A stretch of DNA of 64,000 nt from JABCPH02 sp963524305 (GCA_963524305.1 CAURGH010000003.1:62001-126000), one strand, 5' to 3'. Positions 54,394 through 62,797 are shown, numbered from the stretch's first letter. Numbers and translations are program-made. The notes: a model not told the origin generated them from the sequence alone.

Positions 54394-54981
54394 ATGGCAA
54401 GAGATAGACAGCCGGTTTTAAAAAGATGTAGAAATCTTGGTTTAGATCCTAGTGTTTTAGGAGTAAACAAAAAATCAAATAGAAATATTAGACCAAATGC
54501 AAATAGAAAATTAACTGAATATGGAACACAGTTAAGAGAAAAACAAAGAGCAAGATTTGTTTATGGAGTTCAAGAAAAACAATTCCATAAATTATATGAA
54601 GAAGCAACAAGAAAAGAAGGAGTAACAGGGGTATTATTACTTCAATACTTAGAAAGAAGATTAGATAACGTAATCTATAGATTAGGATTCGGTTCAACTA
54701 GAAGACAAGCTAGACAAATAGTTAGTCATGGACATATTTTAATTAATGGAAAAAGAGTAGACATCGCTTCATATAGAGTAAAACAAGGTGATGTAATTAC
54801 TGTTAAAGAAAATTCAAAAGAATTATCTGTAATTAAAGAATCTGTTGGACAAAAAACAGTTCCAGGATGGTTATCTTTAGAAGAAGGAACTTTAACTGGT
54901 AAAGTTTTAGAAAACCCAGGAAGAGATGCTGTTGATTTTGAAATCGACGAAGCAATGATTATCGAGTTCTATTCTAGATAA
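54394..54981 (+). CDS. rpsD: 30S ribosomal protein S4
   Basis: 195 residues. Primary 16S rRNA-binding assembly protein. ARDRQPVLKRCRNLGLDP, YGTQLREKQRARFVYGVQEKQF and the S4 domain with RRLDNVIYRLGFGSTRRQARQIVSHGHI. It lacks the N-terminal zinc cysteines of some forms; only one Cys (Cys12) is seen. AAGGAGG precedes the ATG. It can autoregulate ribosomal operons in other bacteria. Confidence 0.97.
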   Translation: MARDRQPVLKRCRNLGLDPSVLGVNKKSNRNIRPNANRKLTEYGTQLREKQRARFVYGVQEKQFHKLYEEATRKEGVTGVLLLQYLERRLDNVIYRLGFGSTRRQARQIVSHGHILINGKRVDIASYRVKQGDVITVKENSKELSVIKESVGQKTVPGWLSLEEGTLTGKVLENPGRDAVDFEIDEAMIIEFYSR

Positions 54982-55011
54982 TAATATTTTAATCCAAGGA
55001 GATGAATTAGC

Positions 55012-55980
55012 TTGTTAAAAATTGAAAAAATAGCTAAAGATGTTAAATTAACAGAAGAAAAAGAAAGCGATTATTCAGCTAAATATATACTAGAACCTTT
55101 ATACAGAGGTTATGGGAACACTATTGGAAATGCTTTAAGAAGAATATTATTATCATCAATACCAGGTTCTGCCATAAAAGGAATCAAAATAGAAGGTGTT
55201 TTAAATGAATTTTCTACAATGGAAGGCGTAAAAGAAGCTGTAACTGATATTATTTTGAATGTAAAAGAAATAGTAGTAGAAGCAGATGAGCCAGGTGAGA
55301 AAAAAATGACACTTTCTGTTAAAGGACCTAAAGTTATAACGGCAGCTGATATTAAAACAGAGCCTGGAGTGAAAATTATAAATCCAGACCAAGTTATTGC
55401 TACGGTTACTACCGATAGAGAAATTGATATGGAATTTTTAGTAGATTCTGGTGAAGGATTTGTAGTTTCTGATGAAATTGACACAGAAGGATGGCCAATA
55501 GGGTATTTAGCAGTAGATGCTATATATACACCTATTAGAAGAGTTAATTATACTGTTGAAGATACAATGGTAGGAAGAGTTACAAATTATGATAAATTAG
55601 AATTAGAAGTAACTACAGATGGTAGTATTGAAATTCACGATGCATTATCATATGCAGTAGATTTATTAACAGCTCATATTAAACCATTTACTAATATTGG
55701 AAATAGTATGAATAAATTTAGAGGTAGTGAAGACGAAACTACAGAAACTAATACTGAAGTAGAAAATAATATTGAAGATATGAAGATTGAAGAATTAGAT
55801 TTTACAGTAAGATCATATAATTGTTTGAAAAAAGCAAATATTAATACAATTTCTGATTTAACTTCAATGTCATATGTTGAATTATTAAAAATTAAAAATT
55901 TAGGGAGAAAATCTCTAAATGAAATCATTGATAAAATGAAAGAATTAGGCTACGATTTAAGCGAAGAAGCCGGAGAATAA
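55012..55980 (+). CDS. rpoA: DNA-directed RNA polymerase alpha subunit
   Basis: 322 residues. The N-terminal dimerisation domain has GYGNTIGNALRRILLSSIPG near 32-51. After an acidic linker (about 230-260) the C-terminal domain has ELDFTVRSYNCLKKANINTISDL and IKNLGRKSLNEI, the part that contacts UP elements and activators. Start TTG with AAGGAG upstream. In its usual place between rpsD and rplQ. Confidence 0.98.
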   Translation: MLKIEKIAKDVKLTEEKESDYSAKYILEPLYRGYGNTIGNALRRILLSSIPGSAIKGIKIEGVLNEFSTMEGVKEAVTDIILNVKEIVVEADEPGEKKMTLSVKGPKVITAADIKTEPGVKIINPDQVIATVTTDREIDMEFLVDSGEGFVVSDEIDTEGWPIGYLAVDAIYTPIRRVNYTVEDTMVGRVTNYDKLELEVTTDGSIEIHDALSYAVDLLTAHIKPFTNIGNSMNKFRGSEDETTETNTEVENNIEDMKIEELDFTVRSYNCLKKANINTISDLTSMSYVELLKIKNLGRKSLNEIIDKMKELGYDLSEEAGE

Positions 55981-56011
55981 TATAATTTTGTATCAAGGAG
56001 GGAAGGAATAG

Positions 56012-56386
56012 ATGAACCATAATAAATCATATAGAAAGTTAGGTAGAAGAACTGATCATAGATTAGCTATGCTTAAAAATATGACAATTTCTTTAGTAAA
56101 AGCTGAAAGAATCGAGACTACGCTTACTAGAGCTAAAGAATTAAGAAAATTCGCTGAAAAAGCAATAACTTTAGGGAAAAAATATAATGCTTCAACTGAT
56201 GCTGCAAAAAGAGTACATTTAAGAAGACAAGCATTTGCTTTCTTGAGAAATGAAGAAGCAGTTGTTAAAATCTTTAATGATATAGCACCTAAATATGCTG
56301 AAAGAAATGGTGGATACACAAGAATCATTAAAACAGCAGTAAGAAGAGGAGATTCAGCTGAATTAGCTATTATTGAATTAGTATAA
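56012..56386 (+). CDS. rplQ: 50S ribosomal protein L17
   Basis: 124 residues. SYRKLGRRTDHRLAMLKNM, RIETTLTRAKELRKFAEKAI, the HLRRQAFAFL segment and GGYTRIIKTAVRRGDSAELAIIEL are conserved. Lies near the exit of the peptide tunnel. AAGGAGG lies upstream. Last gene of the operon, closed by a hairpin terminator. Confidence 0.97.
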   Translation: MNHNKSYRKLGRRTDHRLAMLKNMTISLVKAERIETTLTRAKELRKFAEKAITLGKKYNASTDAAKRVHLRRQAFAFLRNEEAVVKIFNDIAPKYAERNGGYTRIIKTAVRRGDSAELAIIELV

Positions 56387-56414
56387 TAATTTAAAATTAC
56401 TAAATTTATATTTT

Positions 56415-56462
56415 GGAGTTTTTCCATAAGTTGAAATTTGCTTATGGATAGCTCCGTTTTTT
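56415..56462 (+). terminator. Terminator of the infA-rplQ operon
   Basis: GGAG plus CCATAAG pair with CTTATGG plus CTCC across a small internal loop, followed by six T. Confidence 0.88.
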
Positions 56463-56493
56463 CTTTAAAAGTTTAATATAAAATAATTAATTT

Positions 56494-56570
56494 GCATCTG
56501 TAGCTCAACTGGATAGAGCGTCTGACTTCGGATCAGAAGGCTTGGGGTTCGATTCCTCACAGGTGCGCCA
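56494..56570 (+). tRNA. tRNA-Arg (anticodon TCG)
   Basis: 77 bases with encoded CCA. Acceptor GCATCTG/CAGGTGC (one G-T pair), anticodon loop CTTCGGA giving TCG, T arm with GGTTCGATTCC. Decodes CGA and related CGN codons. Stands alone between rplQ and radC. Confidence 0.95.
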
Positions 56571-56614
56571 TTTTTTTAAAAGAAAAAATTATTTTATAAT
56601 AACTTGGGGGAAAA

Positions 56615-57298
56615 ATGAGGGGGAAAAATGAAAATTTTGGACATAGAGAGCGTTTGAGGAAAAGGTTTTTGATGTCAGGAATTACAGGATTTCATGATTA
56701 TGAGATTTTGGAATTACTTTTAACATATGTAGTTGTACGTAAGGATTGCAAAGGTATTGCGAAAAATTTATTAGGGAAATATGGAGATTTGTATACTTTA
56801 TTGAAGCAACCTGAGGACGAATTGAAGAAAAATAGTTTTGTGACAGACAGAACAGTAGTATTCTTTAAAGTAATATTTCAAATTTTGGAAAAGGAATTGT
56901 ACAAAAAGATTCATAATGAAAAAATAACGATATCAAGTAATGTACAACTATTGAATTATTTAGAGTATTCGTTACTAAAAAGGGATATAGAAGTATTTAA
57001 AGTTTTGTTTTTAAATACACAAAATGAGCTTTTGAAGGAAGAGGAGCTATTTAAAGGGACTCTAGATAGAAGCACAGTTTATATTCGGGAATTAGTAAAA
57101 AAAATATTAGATTACAATGCAAAATCAGTGATAATTGTTCACAATCATCCGTCGGGATCGTTAAGACCATCCCAATCAGATATTACTTTAACACAGAAAT
57201 TAAAAGATACTTTTGAGAGAATAGAAATTCGATTATTAGATCATTTAATTATAAGTGAGAAAGGATATTTTAGTTTTTTAGAAGGGGGATTATTGTGA
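56615..57298 (+). CDS. radC: RadC family JAB1/MPN-domain protein
   Basis: 227 residues. N-terminal helix-hairpin-helix-like region (HRERLRKRFLMSGITGFHDYEILELLL), C-terminal MPN domain with the JAMM metal motif HNHPSG ... SD: His176, His178 and Asp189. Despite the name, a DNA-repair role is not supported in other bacteria; it is probably a metalloprotease or nuclease-like protein. The ribosome site is weak (TTGGGGG). Complete and of normal length. Confidence 0.93.
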   Translation: MRGKNENFGHRERLRKRFLMSGITGFHDYEILELLLTYVVVRKDCKGIAKNLLGKYGDLYTLLKQPEDELKKNSFVTDRTVVFFKVIFQILEKELYKKIHNEKITISSNVQLLNYLEYSLLKRDIEVFKVLFLNTQNELLKEEELFKGTLDRSTVYIRELVKKILDYNAKSVIIVHNHPSGSLRPSQSDITLTQKLKDTFERIEIRLLDHLIISEKGYFSFLEGGLL

Positions 57299-57414
57299 AT
57301 TTTGTAGTATATAAATTATTTTATTTGTAGAAATATTGAGTTGTTTAGAGCAAATAAAATAGCAAAAGAAGAAATTAAAGTGAAATTTTAATAAAAAATG
57401 TTTTTGGTAAATAA

Positions 57415-57449
57415 AAGGAGGTTATGAAATTTAAAAATTTCTAAGAATT
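57415..57449 (+). promoter_or_regulatory. Leader of the PSP1 gene: Shine-Dalgarno, hairpin, start codon
   Basis: AAGGAGG (57415-57421) is 28 bases before the ATG. Between them GAAATTT (57426-57432) and AAATTTC (57435-57441) are perfectly complementary. With a four-base loop the hairpin leaves about 12 bases to the start. A six-codon frame MKFKNF starts 2 bases after the site and ends before the ATG. Confidence 0.5.
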
Positions 57450-57965
57450 ATGAAAATAATAAATATTAAATTTAGAAAAACAAAAAAAGTTTATCCTTTT
57501 TTGATAAATGATGAAAAAAATTACAAAAAGGGAGATCATGTAATAGTAGATACGATAAGGGGAGAGCAAATTGGTATTGTTTTGGGGACGACAGATAAGA
57601 AACTTGAAGAAGATAATGAAGATAGAGATGAAATTAAAATAAGAGAGGTTAAAAGAAAGTTAAGTGATTCAGAAGTTGAAAAATTGAAAGATTTAGATAA
57701 AAAAGCAGATGAGGCTTATTTTAAGTGTAAAAAAATCGTGAAAAGAATTTTGCCTGAAATGAATTTAGTGATAGGTGAGTATACATTTGATGAAAGCAAA
57801 TTGATTTTTTATTTTACTGCTGAAAATCGTTTAGACTTTAGAGAATTGGTAAAAGAAGTGAATAAAACATTTAAGAAGAGAGTGGAATTTTATCAGATAA
57901 AATCAAATGATGAGGGTAGAATTTTGTGTGCATTTGGGAAATATGGGAGAGAGATTTACTGGTAA
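57450..57965 (+). CDS. Short PSP1-domain protein (RicT/YaaT-like, truncated)
   Basis: 171 residues. The N-terminal VKFRKTKKVYPF-like part and the PSP1 core IGEYTFDESKLIFYFTAENRLDFRELVKEV are clear. The protein ends at FGKYGREIYW, exactly where RicT/YaaT homologues continue with a cysteine-rich region (normally CGR...CC) and about 100 more residues. The methyltransferase gene starts 12 bases later, so no further part is encoded in another frame. In B. subtilis RicT works in an iron-sulphur complex affecting RNA processing; this version lacks those cysteines. Its function may differ. Confidence 0.82.
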   Translation: MKIINIKFRKTKKVYPFLINDEKNYKKGDHVIVDTIRGEQIGIVLGTTDKKLEEDNEDRDEIKIREVKRKLSDSEVEKLKDLDKKADEAYFKCKKIVKRILPEMNLVIGEYTFDESKLIFYFTAENRLDFRELVKEVNKTFKKRVEFYQIKSNDEGRILCAFGKYGREIYW

Positions 57966-57976
57966 ATAGGAGAAAA

Positions 57977-58639
57977 ATGGCTTATATTGAAAAATTAGAG
58001 AGTGTGAATAAAGAAATTGTAATTGAAAATGAAGGTTTGAAAATTACAAATGATGCTTTATTATTAGCAAAATTCATTAAAAAGGTATTTTTGAAAAAAA
58101 GAGAAAAAGGGAAAAAAGCATTGGAAATTGGTGCTGGACAAGGAATAATTTCAATATTGCTGTCTGATTTAGAAAATATTTCTCAGATTGATGCTGTAGA
58201 AATTCAAGAAAAAATTTTTGGATATCTTGAGAAAAATATTAAAAATAATGAGTTGACGGATAAAATTGTTCCAATTTTTTCAGATGTGAAAGAAATTGAG
58301 GGTGAATATGATTATGTTTTTTCTAATCCACCTTACATGAAAATAAATTCTGGAAAAATGCCTAATGATAAAGAAGAGAGAATTAGCAAGTATGAAATTA
58401 CATTGAATTTGGAAGAATTAACTTTAGAGATAAAAAGATTATTGAAAAATGGAGGAGAATTTTTTATTATAGTGCCAAATGATAGATTGAATGATATTTT
58501 TTCATATATTTATCAAAATAAATTGAATATTTTAGAGATGAAGATTAATCAATATAAAAAAAAGGATTTGGTAATTCTTTATGGAAAAAAAGGTGAGAAA
58601 AAGAACTCAAAAATTATTATAGACTTAGAAAAGCTCTAG
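57977..58639 (+). CDS. trmN6: tRNA1(Val) (adenine37-N6)-methyltransferase family
   Basis: 220 residues, Rossmann methyltransferase. SAM motif ALEIGAGQGIISILLSD near 55-71, acidic VEIQEKIF, and the amino-methyltransferase motif NPPY at 117-120. It matches the YfiC/YabB group, which N6-methylates A37 of tRNA1(Val). The ATG at 57977 has AGGAG upstream; the longer frame inside the PSP1 gene is rejected. Position next to a PSP1 gene is the same as yaaT-yabB in Firmicutes. Confidence 0.88.
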   Translation: MAYIEKLESVNKEIVIENEGLKITNDALLLAKFIKKVFLKKREKGKKALEIGAGQGIISILLSDLENISQIDAVEIQEKIFGYLEKNIKNNELTDKIVPIFSDVKEIEGEYDYVFSNPPYMKINSGKMPNDKEERISKYEITLNLEELTLEIKRLLKNGGEFFIIVPNDRLNDIFSYIYQNKLNILEMKINQYKKKDLVILYGKKGEKKNSKIIIDLEKL

Positions 58640-58747
58640 AAGTACCTAAAAATGCGATAAAGGACTTTATTTTTTTGATATTTTAGTTTATAATATATCT
58701 ATATCGAATTATCAAAAAGACAAAAATTAAAAAGAGGTGATAGAAAT

Positions 58748-59215
58748 ATGTCAACATTTAATGATTATTTAAAGTATGACCAAAATGAGGAGTATGAAAG
58801 AAAACAATTGAGAATAATGGAAAAAATTACTTTTTCAGACGAAACTTTAAAGAAAATTAAAACTATACATAATGAAATTAGAATTATAGCAGTAGCGCAA
58901 GTTTACTGTCCGGATTGTCGTGCAATAATTGCGTTTATGCAAAAATTTGCTGAATTGAATCCGAATATTAAAATTAAATATAAAACAAAAGAGGATGCAA
59001 AAGATTTAAAATATGGAAATATAGAAAGAATTCCTACATTAATAAGATACACAGATGATACAGATGAAATTTTCTTATCAGAATTTCCAAAAGTAGTAAA
59101 AAAAATGATGGAAGAAGAACCAGAAAAATTTGATGATATAAAATATAACTTTAGAACAGGAAAATACAATGCTGAAATTGAGAAAGAATTAGTGGATTAT
59201 TTATCTGTTCTGTAA
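58748..59215 (+). CDS. Thioredoxin-family protein with CPDC site
   Basis: 155 residues, no signal peptide, so cytosolic. The active site Cys54-Pro-Asp-Cys57 lies after a hydrophobic strand, and the cis-proline segment IERIPTLIRY follows, as in thioredoxin-fold thiol reductases. The N-terminal 40 residues are helical and the C-terminus extends beyond the fold (EELVDYL-like end). GAGGTGA lies upstream of the ATG. Substrate unknown; probably a thiol-disulfide reductase. Confidence 0.88.
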   Translation: MSTFNDYLKYDQNEEYERKQLRIMEKITFSDETLKKIKTIHNEIRIIAVAQVYCPDCRAIIAFMQKFAELNPNIKIKYKTKEDAKDLKYGNIERIPTLIRYTDDTDEIFLSEFPKVVKKMMEEEPEKFDDIKYNFRTGKYNAEIEKELVDYLSVL

Positions 59216-59228
59216 TATGACAATAAAT

Positions 59229-59260
59229 ATTGGATTTTTGATTAAGTCCAATTTTTATTT
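59229..59260 (+). terminator. Terminator after the thioredoxin-family gene
   Basis: ATTGGATTT pairs with AAGTCCAAT (one G-T pair), six-base loop, then TTTTATTTT. Confidence 0.75.
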
Positions 59261-59331
59261 TATAAAAATTTATTTTTTCAACTAGAATTAAGTCAATAAA
59301 TATTAAAATTAATAAATATGGAGGAATTATT

Positions 59332-59694
59332 ATGGGAAAAGTAGCATTAGTTGTAGATGATGCACCTTTTATTAGAGCAGAAATAAAAGAGATACTAGAA
59401 GAACAAGGATATAAAGTATATGAAGCTGGTGACGGATTAGAAGCGGTAACAATGTATAAAATGTATAACCCAGACATTGTAACTATGGATGTTAATATGC
59501 CAAAAGTTCATGGATTAAAAGCGACTCAAATAATAACAGAATACGATAAAAATGCAAAAGTTATGCTTTGTAGTACAATGATGATGTTTCCAAATTATCA
59601 GAAAATGGGGAAAGAAGCTGGTGCAAAAGCCTTTTTATCGAAACCATTTACAGATATTGAATTTATGGGAGAATTATCAAAACTATTTGTATAA
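59332..59694 (+). CDS. Stand-alone CheY-like response regulator
   Basis: 120 residues, receiver domain only. Acidic pocket Asp9-Asp10, phospho-acceptor Asp53 in VTMDVNMPK, Ser81/Thr82 and Lys104 in LSKPF, so it should be phosphorylatable. No output domain and no histidine kinase, chemotaxis or flagellar gene lies nearby. AGGAGG lies upstream and a terminator follows, so it is a one-gene unit. Its kinase must be elsewhere. Its output is unknown. Confidence 0.92.
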   Translation: MGKVALVVDDAPFIRAEIKEILEEQGYKVYEAGDGLEAVTMYKMYNPDIVTMDVNMPKVHGLKATQIITEYDKNAKVMLCSTMMMFPNYQKMGKEAGAKAFLSKPFTDIEFMGELSKLFV

Positions 59695-59713
59695 TTGAAA
59701 GTTAATAAGAATA

Positions 59714-59758
59714 AAAAAATTCGATAAAACTAAATTTTTTTAGATTATCGAATTTTTT
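59714..59758. terminator. Bidirectional terminator between the CheY-like gene and sppA
   Basis: AAAAAATTCGATAA pairs perfectly with TTATCGAATTTTTT, 17-base loop. T runs on both strands suit the convergent genes. Confidence 0.9.
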
Positions 59759-59792
59759 ATTAATAATAACGTTCATAATTTTATGTAAAAAA

Positions 59793-61577
59793 TTAATACA
59801 TTTTAAAGCTGTATGGTAAGTAATATAAAGGTTTATTAACATTTTTTGCAGCAAGATCATAATCCTCAAATACTTTTTCACTTTCAGGAATTGTATCTTT
59901 AATTTGTGATTTTAGATTGAATTTTTCTAAGACAAAGGCTGACAATGCTTTTAATTTTTGAGAAAAATCTTCTTCTACGAAAATATCACTAACACCATAA
60001 CTATCTCCTAAATTTAAGTCATTAGCCATTCTTTTTATAACTTCATCAAGAGAAGCAATATCATCAACTAAACGGATATTTTTTGCTTCATCTCCAAGCC
60101 AAATTCTTCCTTGAGCATATTCTTCCAATTTATCATCATTAATTTTTCTATTTTTAATAACTCTCGATTTAAATTCGTTGTAAGTTTCATTCATAGATGC
60201 TGAAATTTTTGCTTTTGATTCTTCAGACAAAGGAGTAAAACTATCGTTAATATCAGCATATTTACCTTTTGAAATAGAATTTGAAGTTACACCAAATTTA
60301 TTTTGTGCATTGTACAATTTAGGAATCATTGAAACAACACCAATAGAACCAGTAATTGTAGCCTTATCAGCAAAAACTTTTGAACCAACCATCGAGATAT
60401 AATAACCACCAGAAGCAGCAGTATCACCCATCGAAACATAAATTGGAACATTTACTTTAGAAAACTGTTGATAAATAATTTCTGAAGCAAGTGCTGATCC
60501 ACCACCAGAGTTAACTCTCAAAACGATACCACGTAAATTCTTGATTTCAAGAGCTTTACTAATTTTTTCAGAAATATTATTTGGGGAAATAATATTTTTT
60601 TGAGTCCCATTATCATCATAAACAATCGAACCTTCTGCATAAATAACTGCGATAGTACCATTTCGTCCTTTAATTTCAGTATCTTTAACATTATTATCAT
60701 AATAATCATAAATATCAGAAATATTTTTATCAGTAATACCCAATCTAGCCATAAAATCTTGATAACTTTCTAATTTATCCACTAAATTTTTATCTCTAGC
60801 AGTAAATGGTGACATATTAACTGTATTTCCATTTACAATATCAGAATTAATAGAATCTCTATTAATTTTACGAGTTTTTACAATATTAGATATAAAATTA
60901 TTATACCGATTTTCAAAAATTCTCGTTAAATCAGCTTTAAGTTCAGGTGACATTTGATTACTAGTATAATTTTCTCCATAAGATTTATGAGAACCAATTC
61001 TAACAATTTCCATATTTACTCCAATTTTATCTAATAAATTTTTAAAATATAAATCAGAGTACTGATAACCAGTCAATGAAAGACTAGCTGAAGCAGACGG
61101 TGTCATAATAATTTCATTCGCAACAGAAGCCAAGTTATAGTTACCATTTTCTATATATGCACCGTAAGCATATATTTTTTTACCACTTTTTTTCAATTCT
61201 TCCATTTTTTTGGAAATTTCTTCAACTTTACTCGATGACAAGTTAGTTTGATCTAGATCAATTATAATCCCTTTTACTTTTCTATCATTTTTTATTCTAT
61301 CCAAACTATTTAGCAAATCAGAGTAAGAAATACTATATTTATCATTAAAAAATGATGCTCCAAGCACTTTATCCTCACTAATTTGTGAAACGTTAAATAA
61401 TACATAATCAGATTTTTTTTGTTTACTTTCAGATTTAATTTTTGAATTTATCATAGAAGTTATTGATAACCCAAAAATAAAAATTATCAAAAAGAATAAC
61501 ATTAATTTTAAGAAAAAAGAATAAGTTTCTTTTAAAGTAAATAGAAAAAATCTTTTTAAAAAATCAGAAAATTTCAT
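59793..61577 (-). CDS. sppA: Signal peptide peptidase SppA (67 kDa type)
   Basis: 594 residues, tandem ClpP-fold domains in one chain, anchored by an N-terminal membrane segment (about 21-42). The catalytic lysine is Lys198 in GSHKSYGENYTSNQMS and the nucleophile Ser389 in GDTAASGGYYIS. It degrades cleaved signal peptides in the inner membrane. AAAGGAGG lies 6 bases before the ATG on the minus strand. Length is like E. coli SppA rather than the short Gram-positive form. Confidence 0.95.
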   Translation of the reverse strand: MKFSDFLKRFFLFTLKETYSFFLKLMLFFLIIFIFGLSITSMINSKIKSESKQKKSDYVLFNVSQISEDKVLGASFFNDKYSISYSDLLNSLDRIKNDRKVKGIIIDLDQTNLSSSKVEEISKKMEELKKSGKKIYAYGAYIENGNYNLASVANEIIMTPSASASLSLTGYQYSDLYFKNLLDKIGVNMEIVRIGSHKSYGENYTSNQMSPELKADLTRIFENRYNNFISNIVKTRKINRDSINSDIVNGNTVNMSPFTARDKNLVDKLESYQDFMARLGITDKNISDIYDYYDNNVKDTEIKGRNGTIAVIYAEGSIVYDDNGTQKNIISPNNISEKISKALEIKNLRGIVLRVNSGGGSALASEIIYQQFSKVNVPIYVSMGDTAASGGYYISMVGSKVFADKATITGSIGVVSMIPKLYNAQNKFGVTSNSISKGKYADINDSFTPLSEESKAKISASMNETYNEFKSRVIKNRKINDDKLEEYAQGRIWLGDEAKNIRLVDDIASLDEVIKRMANDLNLGDSYGVSDIFVEEDFSQKLKALSAFVLEKFNLKSQIKDTIPESEKVFEDYDLAAKNVNKPLYYLPYSFKMY

Positions 61578-61602
61578 ACATTACCTCCTTTAAATGATAA
61601 AA

Positions 61603-61631
61603 ATTATAGCACTTTAATTTTAAAATAGCAA
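61603..61631 (-). promoter_or_regulatory. Promoter for sppA
   Basis: On the minus strand: TTGCTA, 17 bp, TATAAT, with TGC before the -10. Confidence 0.6.
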
Positions 61632-61693
61632 TATTTTGAAAAATTCAAAGTAATTAAATATAAAAAATTTTGGTATACGAATTTATCAAAATA

Positions 61694-61702
61694 TGTTATA
61701 AT
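61694..61702 (+). promoter_or_regulatory. Extended -10 promoter for the exported protein
   Basis: TGTTATAAT, 85 bases before the start codon; no clear -35. The gene is divergent from sppA. Confidence 0.5.
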
Positions 61703-61787
61703 AAAAAAATAAAATGTCGAGTAAATCAGGATTTATAAGATTATAAGAGATGATAAAAATTATCAAAAAGAAAGAAGGCTTAAAATT

Positions 61788-62336
61788 ATGAAAAAATTTA
61801 TTTTAATGTTAATGTTTGTTTTGGGGACATTTACTTTTTCTGAAATTACAACTAGTGAAGTTCAAAGTTTTTTCTCGTCAAAGGCACAAATCTATGTTTC
61901 AAATCAAAAAGATTGGTTTTGTACTGAAGTACCAGGAACAGACGAAACAGAGTGTAGAAAATTCAATTATCTTGTCAATGTAGTACCTGTTGGAAGCAAA
62001 TATAGAGTTTCATACACACCAATTGACAACGTGAAATCTTATGACAGAGAAAAATACCCTATATTGAATTACAAAATTGGGAAAAAATATTATGTGAATA
62101 GTAGAAAAAATCAAAATACACCAGTTACAGATTCTTATGATATTACAGTTGATTATGTAATTAGTGCAGGGACAGAAATAAAAAAAGGTAAAAAATATGA
62201 AAGAACTGATTTTCAAATAGTTTCAGAAAGTGAATTGAATACTTTATTAAAATCTAAAAATGCAAAAAGACTTAATTCTGAAACAGAAAAAAATACGAAA
62301 ACATATTTAGATTGGTTATTTCATAACAATAATTAA
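61788..62336 (+). CDS. Exported protein of unknown function
   Basis: 182 residues. MKKFILMLMFVLGTFTFSE is a signal peptide, with no lipobox. The mature protein has two cysteines close together (in WFCTEVPGTDETECRKF), which could form a disulfide, then a Tyr/Lys-rich beta-like region. No family is recognised. AGAAAGAAGG lies upstream. Alone between sppA (divergent) and the tRNA cluster, with its own terminator. Confidence 0.75.
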   Translation: MKKFILMLMFVLGTFTFSEITTSEVQSFFSSKAQIYVSNQKDWFCTEVPGTDETECRKFNYLVNVVPVGSKYRVSYTPIDNVKSYDREKYPILNYKIGKKYYVNSRKNQNTPVTDSYDITVDYVISAGTEIKKGKKYERTDFQIVSESELNTLLKSKNAKRLNSETEKNTKTYLDWLFHNNN

Positions 62337-62387
62337 TGATGTGTTATCAAATTAAATACAACAAAAAATAATAAAAGTGAATTTTTT

Positions 62388-62418
62388 AGAGTAGAATTTT
62401 TTCTACTCTTATTTTTTA
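62388..62418 (+). terminator. Terminator after the exported-protein gene
   Basis: AGAGTAGAA pairs with TTCTACTCT around TTTT, followed by a T-rich tract (TATTTTTT). Confidence 0.8.
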
Positions 62419-62538
62419 TTTATTAATGATATTTTTTTTTATATTGTATATATTAGGTGTTATTTTTGATTTCAAAATATGTTTCTTATATATTTTTTGG
62501 AGTTTTTTTGAAAAAAATAAAAAAATTTAAAAAAAGTG

Positions 62539-62567
62539 TTGACATTTATTTTGAAGTATGATATTAT
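62539..62567 (+). promoter_or_regulatory. Strong promoter of the five-tRNA cluster
   Basis: TTGACA, 17 bp, TATTAT, with TGA before the -10: the best -35 in the window. It lies 63 bases before the first tRNA. The 120 bases upstream of it (62419-62538) are AT-rich with A and T tracts and no gene. Confidence 0.85.
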
Positions 62568-62630
62568 ATCTCTTGTCCGTGAGAGAAGACGGGAAAATAA
62601 AACAAAATAAACGAATAAAAATTTAAGTGT

Positions 62631-62705
62631 GCGGCCTTCGTCTAGTGGTTAGGACTCCAGGTTTTCATCCTGGCAACAGGGGTTCGATCCCCCTAGGCCG
62701 TACCA
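62631..62705 (+). tRNA. tRNA-Glu (anticodon TTC)
   Basis: 75 bases with encoded CCA. Anticodon loop TTTTCAT between CCAGG and CCTGG. The acceptor GCGGCCT/AGGCCGT has a G-T pair at the first position, a mild oddity. First of five tRNAs under one promoter. Confidence 0.95.
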
Positions 62706-62714
62706 ACAAGAAAT

Positions 62715-62790
62715 GGTCGCATAGCTCAGTTGGGAGAGCACCTGCCTTACAAGCAGGGGGTCACTGGTTCGAGCCCAGTTGTGACCACCA
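62715..62790 (+). tRNA. tRNA-Val (anticodon TAC)
   Basis: 76 bases with encoded CCA. Acceptor GGTCGCA/TGTGACC (one G-T pair), anticodon loop CTTACAA, 9 bases after tRNA-Glu. Confidence 0.96.
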
Positions 62791-62797
62791 TTTTTTT

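Noticed and set aside
56494..56570. tRNA-Arg as an integration site
   Set aside because: The DNA on both sides is core genes (rplQ, radC) and no repeated tRNA 3' end or integrase is present.
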